In this document: one piece after another, positions 38,996-52,160 of the stretch
Layout: each line of letters starts with the position of its first letter
How positions within the stretch are numbered: position 1 is the first letter of the stretch
NCBI GenBank assembly: GCA_033063855.1
Contig: CP093829.1
Location: forward strand, 10,674,243-10,738,242
Direction of reading: 5' to 3'
Length of the DNA: 64,000 nt
From: Smittia aterrima
Lineage: Eukaryota > Arthropoda > Insecta > Diptera > Chironomidae
Notes under the pieces: generated by a model
Databases searched by the model: none
What the model was told of the DNA's origin: nothing
What the model saw: only the letters and a program-made list of their open reading frames with translations
Made by a program: the position numbers and the translations under genes

Positions 38996-41900
38996 TCAAA
39001 TATCGCTATTAACGCTTATCGATGACATGAGGTCGTGACTTAACTTCGATTCTCCAAGAACATCTGCCATTGAATTTATAATATCGAGGAGAAGCTCTCG
39101 ACTGAGTAATTTCATTTTCGGACTTCGTACAACAAGAGAAAAATCATGAACGATCAGCTTAAGAGCATAACTTTTGATATCTGGTACGTTCATTTTGTCC
39201 GAAGCTTCAAGTATTTGCAAGACATTCTCGTAATTGATGTTATTTTCTAGGTTGTGCTTACAGAATGCCTGAAGTCGATTGTTTGTGAATCCATAGAAAC
39301 AAGGAGCTTGAAAAAGATACAATGAGTCCTCAGTTGGCATTTTTGTTTCTCCATAATAAATATATCGAAGGAGTGAATTGAACGATTCTAAAGATGGTTT
39401 AACTTCACCAATTTGAATGTTAACGATATTATCAGCTGGATTGAAAGATCGGAACATTGCTTGAAAATAAGCACAGCGTGCTGCAAGAATCGCTTTATGA
39501 GCAGGAATGATATTATTTTCTAGGACGAGATTAATATCGCAAAAATCTTTTCCAGTTGTTTTCAAAAAAACAGCCATGTCGCTTTCTAAAGTAGTTCCTA
39601 GTGATTTATCAAACTTAATGTCCACTATTTGTTTGCTGGGATTCAATTTTTTGCGAATCACTTCGACAATCAACGGTTTGTCAAGAGATGCAAATTCTGG
39701 AGACATCACAATGTCGTAAAAATGATCTTCCTTCACAATAAAGTTGAGACAATATTCTTTGATGGATGGAAGATTGAGATGATCAGAGTTGAATAGAGCC
39801 TCGAGAGCATTCGCTTTCACAATTTTAAACTCTAAATACTGCATACAAAGTTGCTCTAATCGTGGGATATTGAACTGCTGAGCAATCAAGAAAACATCCA
39901 TGATAAGCGATACAATTTTTTTGTTGAAGTATGGATTCAAACTATTAAACTCAATAATATCTGTGTAGATATAATAGAGGACTCTGTCGAATGCTTCTGG
40001 TGAGATCGTTGGCAACTTTACTTCTAGTTGTGGAAGTTCTGCATTAAACTGAACTTCGGTTGTTCCAAAAAGTTTTTCAAAATGAATATTTCTTGATTCT
40101 TTTGCTGCAATGATCATCGTCTTCAGATATAACGAGCGAGCAGCTACGATTGCGATGTGAGCAAGAATTTTCGATTCATCAGGTCCAACGATGAATACAA
40201 TGTCGCAGAATTGTTTAGATATAAGCAGTTTTCCATAATCTTCTGAAAGCGTCTCTTTTGGATATGACGAGAACTATGAAGTGATTGATAACATTACTTA
40301 CATTGCAAATAATTAGAAGAGTCATTTATTAAGTGTCATACCTGGAACTTGTACATGTCTCCACTTCGTACGTTCATTCCTCCTGACTCAATAGTTCCTC
40401 CAAAAACAAACATTGAATCTGACACAACTGCAGCAGCATGAAATAGTCGACTAGAAAAGATAGTTTTATTATTTCAGTTGATCATTTAATATTTGGTCTA
40501 ATCAAACTTACCCAGTTGGAATTTCTCTTTGAGAATCTGCAGGAATGATGACTGACCAAACATGAGAGTCCAAGTCACTGTATTTTTTGAATAAAAAATC
40601 AATGAAACATCAATTACGAATTTGTTTACTTTTATGTCTTACTAGCAATGAATGTCATTTGGAAGTGATGAATCGGCGGCCCCACCGAAAACGTAAAGAA
40701 AGCGATCATGCGAAACCATTGTGTGACCTACGAAGATCATAAAACTTTAATCAGGATTATTAATTTTTTTTTAAATTTTTACCATATCGTCTAGACGGTG
40801 GAACTCCACCACGTATTACATGTTCATTCGAAATTCGTTGCCATCTAAAAATTTTAAAACATAAAGGTGATGTTCAATTGAGAAAGTATCATTAGTTACG
40901 CACGTTCTTTGTTCAAAATTGAACTCGTAAAGATTATTTGTTATTTGTAGGCCGGATTGTCCCGAGAAGACGTACAAACAGCCTCGAGCAACAGCAACTA
41001 TAACAAAAAGTTGAAAAGTTATTTAAATTCAACTAACGTTAGATGTCTTTACCTGGAAAGTTGCAGCATCTAAAATTTAAAGATTACTTATTAATTAAAA
41101 ATGAATAATAAATTTAAAATATTCTTATTGCTCACGTTGGCGGAATATCATCTCCAAGCTGTTTAATCTCTTCCCACTCTTTAGGACCTCCATTCAAAGG
41201 AATCTTCCACATATCGTTGAGTCGGACATTTCCGTCATACCCAGCAAATATCCAAAGAAATCCGTTGTAAACTACTGAGCCATGAGCTGACCGAGGAACT
41301 GGAAATTTTGATCCAGCATACTTCCATTCAAACCACTGCCCGTTTTGAAATTTATACTCGAAGAGATCATTTTTGTTAGTCTGAAAATAATTTTAAATTA
41401 TTAAATGAAAATGAGCAGTTATTATAACTAACCAAGTTCGAATTGGAGAATATGTCACTGTAAATAAAGTCAAAAATAAGTTTATTGATATTAATTAAAA
41501 TAGATCTATTCAAACTCACCCCGTGTATCCTCCAAAAACAAACATAGATTTTTCGTAAACCACGGCTGAATGATGGTAACGAGGAGCTGGGGCTGTCCCA
41601 GTTGAAAAAGCTCTTCCTGGAGATTGCAGAAGATTAAAGAATCGAAAAAATTAATCCATTTTACTCGTACCCCAAGATTTCTCTTTGACGTCAAATCTGA
41701 TCAAATCATTCAGCATTTGTTTTCCATTATCGCCACCAAAAACGTAAATCGCTTCCTTGTAAGCTACAGCTGTGTGTTTACTTCTTCTCGCTCCGACCTA
41801 AAAAAGTTCAGTTTCTTTAAAAATTGTCTTTACATAAATTTATATAAACTAACAAACTCATCCACTTCCAGGTATTTCTTCCAAGTATGGACGTTATCTC

Positions 41901-41997
41901 CAAAGTTGAAGTCATTCAAGCTCGAGGACGATGAAGGCCCGGCCTTTTCAAATTTATGACTACTTTTCAAGGACGACGAATGGGACATCCGAGCCAT
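38996..41997 (-). CDS. Lztr1: LZTR1 (Kelch + double BTB-BACK adaptor of CUL3)
   Basis: Substrate adaptor of CUL3-RING ubiquitin ligase that in animals targets RAS-family GTPases (RIT1, MRAS, RAS) on endomembranes. Exons: 41997-41854, 41797-41671, 41616-41520, 41457-41433, 41380-41136, 41069-41053, 40997-40904, 40844-40782, 40727-40643, 40577-40512, 40450-40342 and 40273-38996; about 782 residues (human 840). Six Kelch blades fill residues 50-355, with YVFGGDNGK, MFVFGGYTGD, WIFAGYDGN, YVFSGQSG, YVFGGAAD and MFVFGGTI marking them. The single large last exon carries two BTB-BACK units; the second has DINLVLENNIIPAHKAILAA and the end LLSRELLLDIINSMA, as in human LZTR1. Two exons are tiny (17 and 25 bases). 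I read one surplus base at about 40800 that would break the frame and treat it as a reading slip. Confidence 0.93.
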
Positions 41998-44365
41998 TGG
42001 AATGGTAATTATATTTCCAGCAACTAAACTTCGTTGCAGCTATACGTTCTCACTTGAATTATTTCTTTTAAAACATTTCTTTAAATTGCATTGACTCTCT
42101 TTTGCAATTTCTGAATTCACAGTTTTTCTTTGTTTGTTATGGAAATTCGTGTGGGAGTAAGTCGCGGCCCCGCGATTTGCTTCATTTCTGCTTCATTCAT
42201 CTTTGTTTATGTTTCGCTTCAAAAATTTATGTTTTGCTTCAGAAATATCAAAGGCGAAGCGACGAGTGAGAGTGAGAGGACGACGATTGATGGACGGGGA
42301 GATTTGTGTTAAATTAAAAATATAAATTTAAAGATCTTAGCGATGTTTACTGAGTTAAAATATAATAGAAATTATCACGACTGACTCAACATTGCGGAAT
42401 ATATATATAAAAAAACGATATTGTATCGGTGATATGTTTTTAAAGTGAAACAAAAAAAAATTCAAAGAAAAAATCTCAGCCAAGTGAAAACTAAGTTCGA
42501 GACACATTCATTGTCGAAATTACTTAAAATTTCAAAGATCTTCGTGTGATAAAATGGGTTTTCAACAAAAATAAACTGCAATCAGTGAGAAAATAATAAT
42601 TTTTCCAATAAACAACATTGCTCATATATTTTCAAACAAAATCAATAAAAAAGAAATATATTCAAAAAATGGAAGAGTAATTTAAATGGATAAAAGTTTG
42701 CTAGAAACCAAATACTGGTGAGTTTACACTTTGCTCAAATATTCTTTTTCAAAAGCTCTCCTCAATCATTGCAAAAAATCATTTCATTGTTTGTTGGCCT
42801 CATTATTCTTTTTGGTGCGAAGCTTCAGTGACTGGAGTTCAGTCGCAACGAAAGTATCCTTCTCTTTAATTTCATGATGTCGAATTTTTGTGAACAAGGT
42901 GCGTTTTTTCATAGTTTGTCATTTATTATCAGACAAAGACATTTCAGTAGCGCAATGAAAATTGCGTTGCCAAGTTTTATTCTGCTCAACATCCTGCAAC
43001 TGTTTGCAATTTGTAAAGGGTATGTTTACAAACTACGTATCAACCTCAAAACGAGCGAGAAAGGAAGAAATAAGTTATTTCCTGTCATTTATAGGGCTAG
43101 ACGACTTTTACAAAATTATAACTTAATATCTTCTTCTGTCTACCTCAGTTTATTTGTGGTACGAACTTTATGCAGGATTACGCGAAAATCTTCGAATTGA
43201 CCTCTTAAAAAATGTAATCTCACACATTGAATTGCTTTTGATTAAACGCAATTGAAGTTTAAGTGGAAACTTCATTCAGAGCAGTTCTAAAATCTGACAA
43301 CGTCGCTAAATTGCAATGTTTTTGGTTTCTTCCTCCGTCTGGTTGGTAGCTCGCACTCTGCTTTTTGATGAATCATATTGTGTGAGTGCATTTTGAAACG
43401 AGTTTCATTTTCTCAGCATGAGTCCACTAAACTGTTTCTGCTGAAATTTGTCTAATGATTCAATTCTTTGTAAAATTTTCTTACCAAAATATTTTGAGTT
43501 GTTGCAAACGTTGACTGTCTTAATATATCAAAGATCTTTATACGTGGAGTTCTCAATTGATCACATTTCTTAATAAATAAAATGGAGATTAGCAAGAGTT
43601 TATCTTTTTGCTAATTGAGATAAAACTTTTTTTCAAACGGTATTGTGTGACATGCATTTTTGTAAGAATAAAAAAATGTACGTGGGAAGGTTTAATGAAT
43701 CGCAATCTTCATTTGAATTTACAAAATCGGCAACGTCGCTAAACTTTTAGAGAACGATAAATTTTGTTTCAACAAATTAGACATATATTTAAAAGCATAG
43801 GCTAGCTGATTTGGTTTGCTTATAAAATACTTAAACCTGATCCTTAAAGAAAATAAACTAGATATTTGTAGTGAGTCATTAAATTGGCTAACTGATAAAA
43901 AACTAATATCAACATACCGTGTGAAAATACTCAAAAATTTTGAAACTTTTTGCTTTTCTCGAGATTTCATAAAAATACGACGGAAATTTCGTAACGTAGA
44001 ATGATCTTTATGTGCATTTAATGGCCTGTTAGTTCGAGAGTTTCGCTTTTCCCGAACACGTGTATACGAAACTGTTGAGTAGAGAACTTCACATTTTATT
44101 GATACGATTTGTGAAACATCTGTTTCTTATTGTAACGAAATTAAAAGAAAATACTCTTTAACATTAATTGAGTGTATGCATGTTAAATATTTGGATGTTG
44201 TGTGATTTTTGTGGAAAGTCTGTGTAAGACGTACAATTTTTTTTCTTCAAAATGCACTTGAGCTTATTGTCACCGAGGTTTTCTGTTTAAAAACTTTTAC
44301 TTCCATTGTACATGAGATTGCAAAAATTAAAAAGAAAACTAAAATAATTTTTATATATTTTACAG
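41998..44365. other. LZTR1 upstream region and prominin leader
   Basis: Contains the LZTR1 promoter (-) and presumably the promoter and first non-coding exon of the prominin gene (+), whose start-codon exon is preceded by an acceptor at 44363-44365. A possible signal-peptide exon at 42955-43019 is listed separately. The rest is AT-rich with no further gene seen. Confidence 0.5.
42841..43019 (+). other. Possible orphan first exon encoding a signal peptide
   Basis: An initiator TCAGTC has its A at about 42841. Downstream, an ATG at 42955 opens a 21-codon segment typical of a secretory signal (MKIALPSFILLNILQLFAIC), ending at a GTATGT donor after 43019. No following exon in the matching phase is convincing: joining to the prominin acceptor at 44366 meets a stop after about 25 codons. 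It could be the first exon of an unrecognised secreted peptide, a decayed gene, or chance. Confidence 0.25.
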
Positions 44366-44461
44366 ACTTGAAGGAATTGAAATAAAACGGCAATTGCCAA
44401 GGAAAAAGATCAACTTGCTCATCAAGCTCTGTCTGGAGCCGTAGACATAAACTCATTAATT

Positions 44462-47400
44462 ATGGGTGTGCCATCATTGCTGACCAATCTATTACAATTC
44501 AAATTAGTTTCATATGCCGTTTTGGCTATCGCGTTTATAAACATTTGTGGAATCTCAGCTGAAAATGAGCAACATTTATTCTACAAAGAATATGAGCGAC
44601 TTCAAAAGCAAGTGAAGCCTGTGAATTATAACTGGCAGGATCAGATAGCTAGCAATCAACAGCAAAACCATAGACGCACACCAAATTATCAGCATCCACA
44701 ATTCAATGCAAATTTTCCAAGCCGAAGCACCTATGGTGTACAACAGCAAGAACAACGTCAGGAACAACATTTGCAACATCCGCAACAGAGAATCTTAAAA
44801 ATAGAAAACACAAAATACTCTGTTTGGTCTCAGAACTTCTCGTTCATGAGTTCAACAGATTATAATGCACTTGGAATGTCACAACTCTATAATCTCACAA
44901 ACAAAATTATTGATGTATTTGTAGACGCGGATGAACCAATTCCTACAGGTGAGTCATAAGTTGGACAACAAAAACTTTCTACTTTTATTTGCCTACGTTT
45001 GACACTTAGATAAATGAAAAAAATATGCCTATATGAAAATGTAAATTATACCTTTATTCCCAGGATATTTCGTTGTTGATGAAATGAAAGTCAGTTGGGG
45101 CCCGAATGTTCAGAAGCATCAATATTATGAACTTTTTAAAAAATATTGGCTAATCATCATCATCACTGTACTGACCATTATAACAGCGTTATTAATGCCT
45201 CTGATCGGTCTTTGTTTCTGCTGTTGTCGATGTGCTGGTGCTTGTGGTGGACGTTCACAACCTTTCGATAAGAAGCATGATACTTGTAGACGCTTTTTAC
45301 TGGGTTTACTTTTGCTTCTTGTGGCGTCATCGATGGTGTAAGTTCATTTGATGATTAATCGATGAGAAATTGCTAATAAAAAGTTTTAAGGTTTGGGGTT
45401 ATTGTCGCTTATGTTACGAACATTACATTACAACATGGTGTGGAGAATGCTACGCTGTCTTCAAGGTATGCTGTGGAAGATACACGGTCTTATTTGAAAT
45501 CAACGTCGTATCACATTCGTCATCTTCTCGTCAACAACTATGGCGAATTGAAGGAACATCTTTTCATGACCCTTGATAAAACGTCGGACACTGTAGTAAT
45601 GCAGCTTGATAAAGCATCAAATGCTGTTTCTTTAGATCAACTTCACAATATCGTTGAAGCTTTGCCAGAGGTACAACAGGACCTAATTGACATGGATAAA
45701 ATTACACGCGATATGCAACAGAAGGCTTCTCAGCTTAATGATGGTTATAATCAATATTAAGTAATTAGATAACAAAAAGATAACAATGTTTCTTTTACAG
45801 GACTCCGTGGCGTCAAGCGAGAGTTGTTAAACGCTTTGCAACAATGCCGAACGAATGAATGCAAACAAGTGCAGAAAGATTACGAAATTGGTCGTCTCGA
45901 CGAGAACAACATTCATTATGACCAGGTGAGTTTCCTCTATCATAAGGTTTCATTGTTGCTATCGATTCAACAGCTGACAGTGGAATATCAATTAACATCC
46001 AATTTCCTCTATCATCGCTTCTTTTTTCACCTGTATTCATGATCTTGTACAGTTGAACGGTTTTTATGTGCGCAATTGGCTTTAGTAGGCTAAAGTGGTG
46101 ACTTGCGGTTTGTCAAGTCGCTTTGATAGCCGAAAATTTGTTATTAGGAGATTAAATAGTTTTTCGTTGATAGGCTGATTTTAAAATTTCCACATTTCAA
46201 TTTTTTTAACCTTATGACGTGATACACATAAAAGTTCTTTTTTGCCTGAAAATATTATTTTTTCTCAATAAATTTTATGTACTTTCTCTCATTACACGCC
46301 AAAAACACTAAAAAACAATTGTTTAATATAAAGACGCTGGATAAATATTATCCAAAGGTAAATTAAATCTTTACTTGTGTGACTTTTGAAAATAAAATTT
46401 AATTTATAACAAATGCACACTATCTACTAACTTCCAGTAAAAAATATCTGCATGTGCACTGAATACTTAGAACATTACCATTTTTCGATTATATCATTTA
46501 ATAGAGGCCAGAAATGTTTCTTATGCCTGCTGACAAAGTTTTTCCAACCTTGCTCATGAAAAAAAACTTTTTCATTATCTTCAATGGTGATTCACCGTTT
46601 GTTTGTTTGTTTTGCAATATTTTCTATAAGCAAGCTTGTTACCTTTTGTTTCCGTTTCCACAGTAAATATTTGAAAAATCATTGCGAACGCGACCGTGTC
46701 TATTTAATCCATCAAAACAAAACTTTATGTCATGCATTTCGCTACTCATACTTTTTAAGCTTATGATGTCTTCTGTAATTAATTATCTTTTGTTTCAACT
46801 CGACAATGACAAATTTTAGCTTCCGGACCAGAAAGACATAATCAGAGACATCCAAAGATTGCTTGAGGGAAGCTTACAGGAAACAGTGAACACAAGTGAG
46901 AAGAAAGTAAAGGAAATCAAAAGCGAGATCGAGAATATTATAAAATCTAACGTACCGGAAGTGAAAATGGCAATTAATAAAGTTGGCCAAGCGATGCTCA
47001 ACATAAGCAACACATTGACAAAGCAAATTGACTCCGTGTCAGATATAGCTGGCAACAATACGTTCCGCCACTTCAACACTGGCGACGACTACATTGCTCA
47101 ATATAGCATATACCGTTACTACGGCGGGCTTATTGTAAGCTCAATACTTCTTATCGTTCTTGTCTTCATCACATTTGGATTATTATGTGGAATATGTGGT
47201 AAACGTCCAGACGGTTATGGAGATGATTGTTGCACGAAAGGAGCTGGCGCTCGATTTTTGATGTGGTAAGTAACTTGAACAATCCTTATTAAAAAGCAAA
47301 ACTAATTTCATTTTATTTTAGTGGAGTTGCAATTATTTTCTTGACGATCTCAGCTATGCTCATAATCAGCTTAGCATTATTCCTGACAGGACTTGTGCTG

Positions 47401-49126
47401 AGAAGAGGTGTTTGTGATCCACTCAAAAATCCTGAGAATGATCAAGTATTTTCCTACCTCGATAATTATGTTGATCTCAACAAATTGATCTTCTCTGAAA
47501 ACCAACGAAATGCATTGCGACAAGAGGGAAATGGAGAAATTGAGCCATTGAAAGTATCTCAAATCATCAGCTCCTGTCATAAAAATGAATCGATTTTTGA
47601 AGTGTTGCGATTGGAGAATCTTTTAAACATCGATCAAATACAAGAGTTTCCAAAACAATTCGGAATCGACGAAAAGTTGAATGAACTTGCTGATAATGTT
47701 CAGATTACTTCTCAAGTCCGAATATTAAATGACGATGCGAGAAAACAAATTCGCGAGCTTTCAACTTCCGAGATTAATAAATTTGAAGCATATAAATATG
47801 TGGACAATTTAGCTGAGAACATCACACATTATGATTTGAATTTATTGGCAGATCGATTGAAGGCTGCCGCTGATCGCATTCCGAGCAGCTCGAATGAAAT
47901 CAAAACTAAATTAGAAGTTCAACAACTTCACCTTCGAACATACCAAAAAAATTTAGTGGAGCCTTTAATTAGTGGAACGAACCGACTATTGACTCTTTCG
48001 AAGAAGCTCAATGAGAAATTGCTGTTCAAGCAAGTGTCGTTTGAGAAAGCAATTAAGATTCTCATTAAAGAAATTGATGACGCTGAGCGGTTCCTCAATG
48101 AACAAGGGACGGCTTATGTTCAGCAAGTCGCTCATGAACTCCTCGATAGTTTCAGTAGAGACATCAAAGGCTACTTAAACTTGGTGATCAATGCAACAAA
48201 GTCCGATGTTGGACGATGCGGGCCGATCTCCAATGTTTATGAATCAATGATCGTCGCTGTTTGCAATCGCGTCGTTGATCCATTTGTAAGTTAACTTTGA
48301 TTATAATGAATTTTATTTGAAAGGAGAATTTTTTAGAATGGATTCTGGGCCGGAGTTGTCTTCTGTGTTATTCTTTTCTTCCCAACAATCATCATCAGCG
48401 CTAAATTGTCAACTTTATACCAAAAATCTGATCCGTATCCAGGACCATTGGTTGAAGCGTAAGTTTAAAATTTCATCAGACGCATGCAAATGTTTATAAT
48501 TTATGTTCTGAACGACCAAAGACAATAATTGTTATTATCTTTTTTCTTTGTTATACTTTGTGAATGCGATTGGAAAATCCGAATTTGTGGCGTCCGAAAA
48601 ATATTTTGTTGGATGAACAGAGAATATTTGTATGATGCATACAGTGAGCGTGACCATATTCCATTGGCAAAGTAAGTGTGAGGAGAAAATTGCTTAAAGA
48701 ACTTGGATGTTAGGACTTAAACTTAATCTTAAAAGCTCGATATATAATTTTCATGTTTCTTTCTTCTTCTAGTGTTCCAAAGAATAAGCGTCGTCGAAAA
48801 GCTGATCGTCGTCATGATGGACGTGATCGCCGTGGTGATTATTACGAAGAATCAAGTCCAACGACTTCTGCTGTTCCTTCAACAAGCCATCCCATTCGTG
48901 ATGCTCGTTACACTGACATGGCTCCAAAGTGAGAATAGCAGACATTAATATTACGTGATGCTTAATATCTTAATATTTTAGGAATTGGGATGGAGCGCCA
49001 CCTCGATATCAAAGCGCTCATGCGTCTCATCCAGTTGGCGGTCATCCTTCAGCATCAGAGTACGAACGACCACCTCCTTACAACTTCTCTGGTCCATACC
49101 CTGTCGCTCCAGCTGAAACAGATTAA
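44462..49126 (+). CDS. Prominin family (prominin / prominin-like) five-span membrane glycoprotein
   Basis: Plasma-membrane protein of protrusions, cholesterol-binding; fly prominin works in photoreceptor rhabdomeres. Ten coding exons: 44462-44948, 45064-45337, 45391-45743, 45801-45925, 46820-47265, 47322-48285, 48337-48458, 48621-48671, 48773-48928 and 48982-49126; 1040 residues. A signal peptide lies at about residues 15-33, followed by a Gln-rich stretch (about 65-120). Five membrane spans are clear at about 192-215, 243-268, 513-540, 563-585 and 886-908, with the family's Cys-rich CFCCCRC motif after the first. Two large extracellular loops (about 270-510 and 590-885) carry coiled-coil segments and NxS/T sites. 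The C-terminal tail is cytoplasmic and strongly basic (KNKRRRKADRR), then Pro/Tyr-rich. Flies have two paralogues and I cannot tell which this is. The fourth intron is unusually long (894 bases). Confidence 0.92.
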
Positions 49127-50732
49127 AATACTCACAGAAAAAAAATCTCAAAAAGAAAGATTCAAGAAAACTGAAGAAAACGGGAAGCAAGCTGTATTTT
49201 GTAAACATAAAGAGGGAGCGAATATTTGGATCATATTTTTCTAAGCAACACAATTACAGTTTTCTCTCCTCTTCCTCGATGTTTAAAAAGTGATTGCAAC
49301 TTGCGCAATTTACAAGGAAAGGAATAGCGATAAGATAAAAATTATTAAAACTCTTTTTCTCCTCAATAGACTACAAATAATCTTTATGTGAAGAAGATTC
49401 ATGTTTTAGATTTTCGTCGCAGAATTTAACTCAAAAAGTAACAGAAGAAAGAGTATTTCACTCTTCTTTTGTTAAATGTTTGACAAAATGATATCATTTT
49501 CTTTTTAGTGAAATCAATTTTATCATCAAGTCCAAATGGACGCAAAAGATTATTCCATTTTATGTTGTTTCCCACGATAAATGCCAATGCTTTAGAATGA
49601 AGATGTGATTAAGTTTTAAGTTTTTTTAATGTCGTTTTTTGTATTCAATGCTGGCTCCAATTTCATTTTCAAATTTTTCAAAATAGATTTTATTTTCCCA
49701 TTCCATTCCAGTAAAAAATCATTTAGTAGACTACAGGTAGTCGAAATAAGTTATCATTTCACAATTTTCAACTCTTGAACTCACTGCCCACTTTCACTCG
49801 CTTAGTTCAAATTGTTTAGTTTTAGTATCTTCTGTGGAAGAAAACTTCTGCTTTCATAAAGACGATTGAATAAGTAAACAATTTTTTGTAAAACTCATCA
49901 TTTCTATGTGAATTCGAAATTTTGTTTTAAACTAATTAAATAAGAAATGTATGGTAATGTATTTTTAATGAATTCACAAGAAAATTTTGAGCGAAAGCAT
50001 GCAAAATAGCTCAATGAAAGCTAATAGCGTCAAATTAGTCGAGGAAAAAATTCGACTATAACTTTGATTAAAGCGCGAAAATCAATTAAAGAAAAAGCCA
50101 TTTATCGATAAATTTTTTCTGGCATTAACTAAAACGAGAGCCCAGTTTGTATGATAGAAGCCACTGAAAAAGTTTCCTCTTAAAGAAACAAGGTTTTAGA
50201 ATTGGATAAGAGGTTGAGTTCAATCTGTATTGATAAAAAGACTACTTATTATAAAACAAAATAAAGTCTGCAAGAAATGACTCAATCAAGATAAAAATTT
50301 TGCTCTATAAATTGCCGGTGTTTTCTATTTTTTCCAGTGAATTCATACTTCCGTCGATCCACTGTTGTAGTTTTCCCGTAATCAACTTCCATTTATTAAT
50401 GTTTTCTTTTCCGATCTATGCCGGACATAGATTCGATAAAATTTGACATGACAAATGACATGTGTTTCTTAATTATTATTTCTTCGTTTGCCATTCTTGA
50501 TTGGAAGCTCATTATTACGCCTTTTTTACTTATTAACGTCAGGTTTTCAATCGATTCCTGACGCTCTGCGGAAGTAATTATTGATTTAAGACTTCTTTAT
50601 CATGATAAAATTTCAATTCTGATTGATCTTACAATATTGAAAAAGTTCTCAATGCTCAAAGTTCAGGTTTTGGGTTTTCTTATCAAAATTGTGCTACAAC
50701 TGTTATTGATGTACAACAATTATCAACTCCAG
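49127..50732. other. Prominin 3' flank and spacer
   Basis: AT-rich, with the prominin 3' untranslated region on the left and the promoter of the first protease on the right. No gene or repeat recognised. Confidence 0.5.
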
Positions 50733-50770
50733 TATAAAATGGCAGAAGAGACGTCGTCACAAATTCAGTT
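50733..50770 (+). promoter_or_regulatory. TATA + initiator core promoter of the first protease gene
   Basis: TATAAAA at about 50733-50739 is followed by TCAGTT at 50765-50770 (A+1 about 50767, 34 bases after the first T of the TATA box). The leader to the ATG at 50848 is then about 80 bases and contains no splice signal. Confidence 0.6.
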
Positions 50771-50847
50771 CATTCTGTCGGTCCTACGGAAGAAGAACTG
50801 AAAAGTTTCAGTTACTTGTACATGAAAAATCGGTATTTGCTTTGAAA

Positions 50848-52160
50848 ATGGAACTTTGTGCGACATCTAAAGTTTCGATAACGTTACTCGTTGTGATCCT
50901 TTGTTCAGCAGCATTAGCGCAGCCTAGAAATGTTGAGCGGTATGAAAGGATTACAGGAGGACAAGCTGCACGTTCCAATCAATTTCCTCATGCTGTTGCG
51001 CTAATTCTTCACCTTACAAGAAATAGATCAAGTTTCTGCGGAGGATCCATCATTCATCCGAGTTATGTGCTAACAGTAAAGTGTCGCGTTTTATTTTTTT
51101 AACAAAAAAATTATTGAACTGAGATTGATTAGAAAACTTGATGAGCGAGAATTTTTTTTTGAAGAATTGCCGAAGTGAAACAAGATAACTAAAAAATTGC
51201 GATAAAAGTTTTGCAATCTTACTTCCTTTAAGAGAGAAGCGACCTAAGAAAATAATTTTATTTTCTTAAAGGCTGCCCATTGTCTGGATGATGCGACGCG
51301 TGTAGAAGTCCAAGCTGGTATTACTCGAATATTCCGTGGAACACCTCAATATCGAGCTATAGTAGAACAACGAGATATCAGAAGACACCCTCAGTACGAC
51401 GATGAAACGCTTATTAACGACATTGGATTGATTTTTCTCTTGAGACGTATTCCTTTAAATGCTGCTATGCAAGTAATTGCATTGCCATCTCGTGCTGATA
51501 CTTCAAACAGGTAAACTCTTCCTTTCATAATTTTAAGATCATGAAATTAAGAAATTCTTTTCCTGATTTTACAATAGATTTGTAGGACTTCATGGAACTG
51601 TAATAGGATGGTAATTCGCATGACTTTCTTCAAAACTATGGAAATAATCAAAAGATTTCGTTTCAGGGGACGATTTTCGGATGGTAAGATTTATTCTTTT
51701 TGCTAATTTTCGATAAGATAACCATTATCAACTTAACAGCTTCAGAACACCTGTCGGATGATTTGCGCTACGTTTCACTTGAGATTCTTAGTGATCGGGT
51801 AAGACGTTTATTGATCTTAAGACACGAAGGAAATATAGTTTTTCTTTTTAGCGTTGCATTGACTTTTATAACCGAACTTATGCTTTCTTCTTACCGTCTA
51901 ACATGTGCATTTCTGGCGCTAGGGGCTCGTCATGTAGATATTCAATTATAAATTTTAAGAATATGAGAATGAACTTAAGTATTATAGGTAATGGAGATAG
52001 TGGAGGAGCTATGCACATCATGTTAAATGGCCAAATGACAATAATTGGAATCGTGAGCTATGGATCATCAACATGTGAAAGCGGTGATCCTCCGGTCATG
52101 ACAAGATTGACTTCCTATCTTGATTGGGTATCCGCGAACACTGGAATAAGGATTTTGTAA
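50848..52160 (+). CDS. Secreted chymotrypsin-like serine protease (S1A) 1
   Basis: Digestive-type S1A endopeptidase. Seven exons: 50848-51075, 51272-51510, 51578-51610, 51667-51683, 51740-51798, 51852-51933 and 51988-52160; 276 residues. A signal peptide (ITLLVVILCSAALA) and a short propeptide lead to the activation site R|ITGG. The catalytic triad is complete: TAAHC (His57, rebuilt across the first intron), NDIGL (Asp102) and GDSGG (Ser195). The residue six before the catalytic Ser is Ser, which predicts chymotrypsin-like rather than trypsin specificity. Ala replaces the usual Pro after GDSGG. No CLIP or other extra domain, so a gut enzyme is more likely than an immune-cascade protease. TTG at 50842 in frame is not needed as start. 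Confidence 0.9.
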
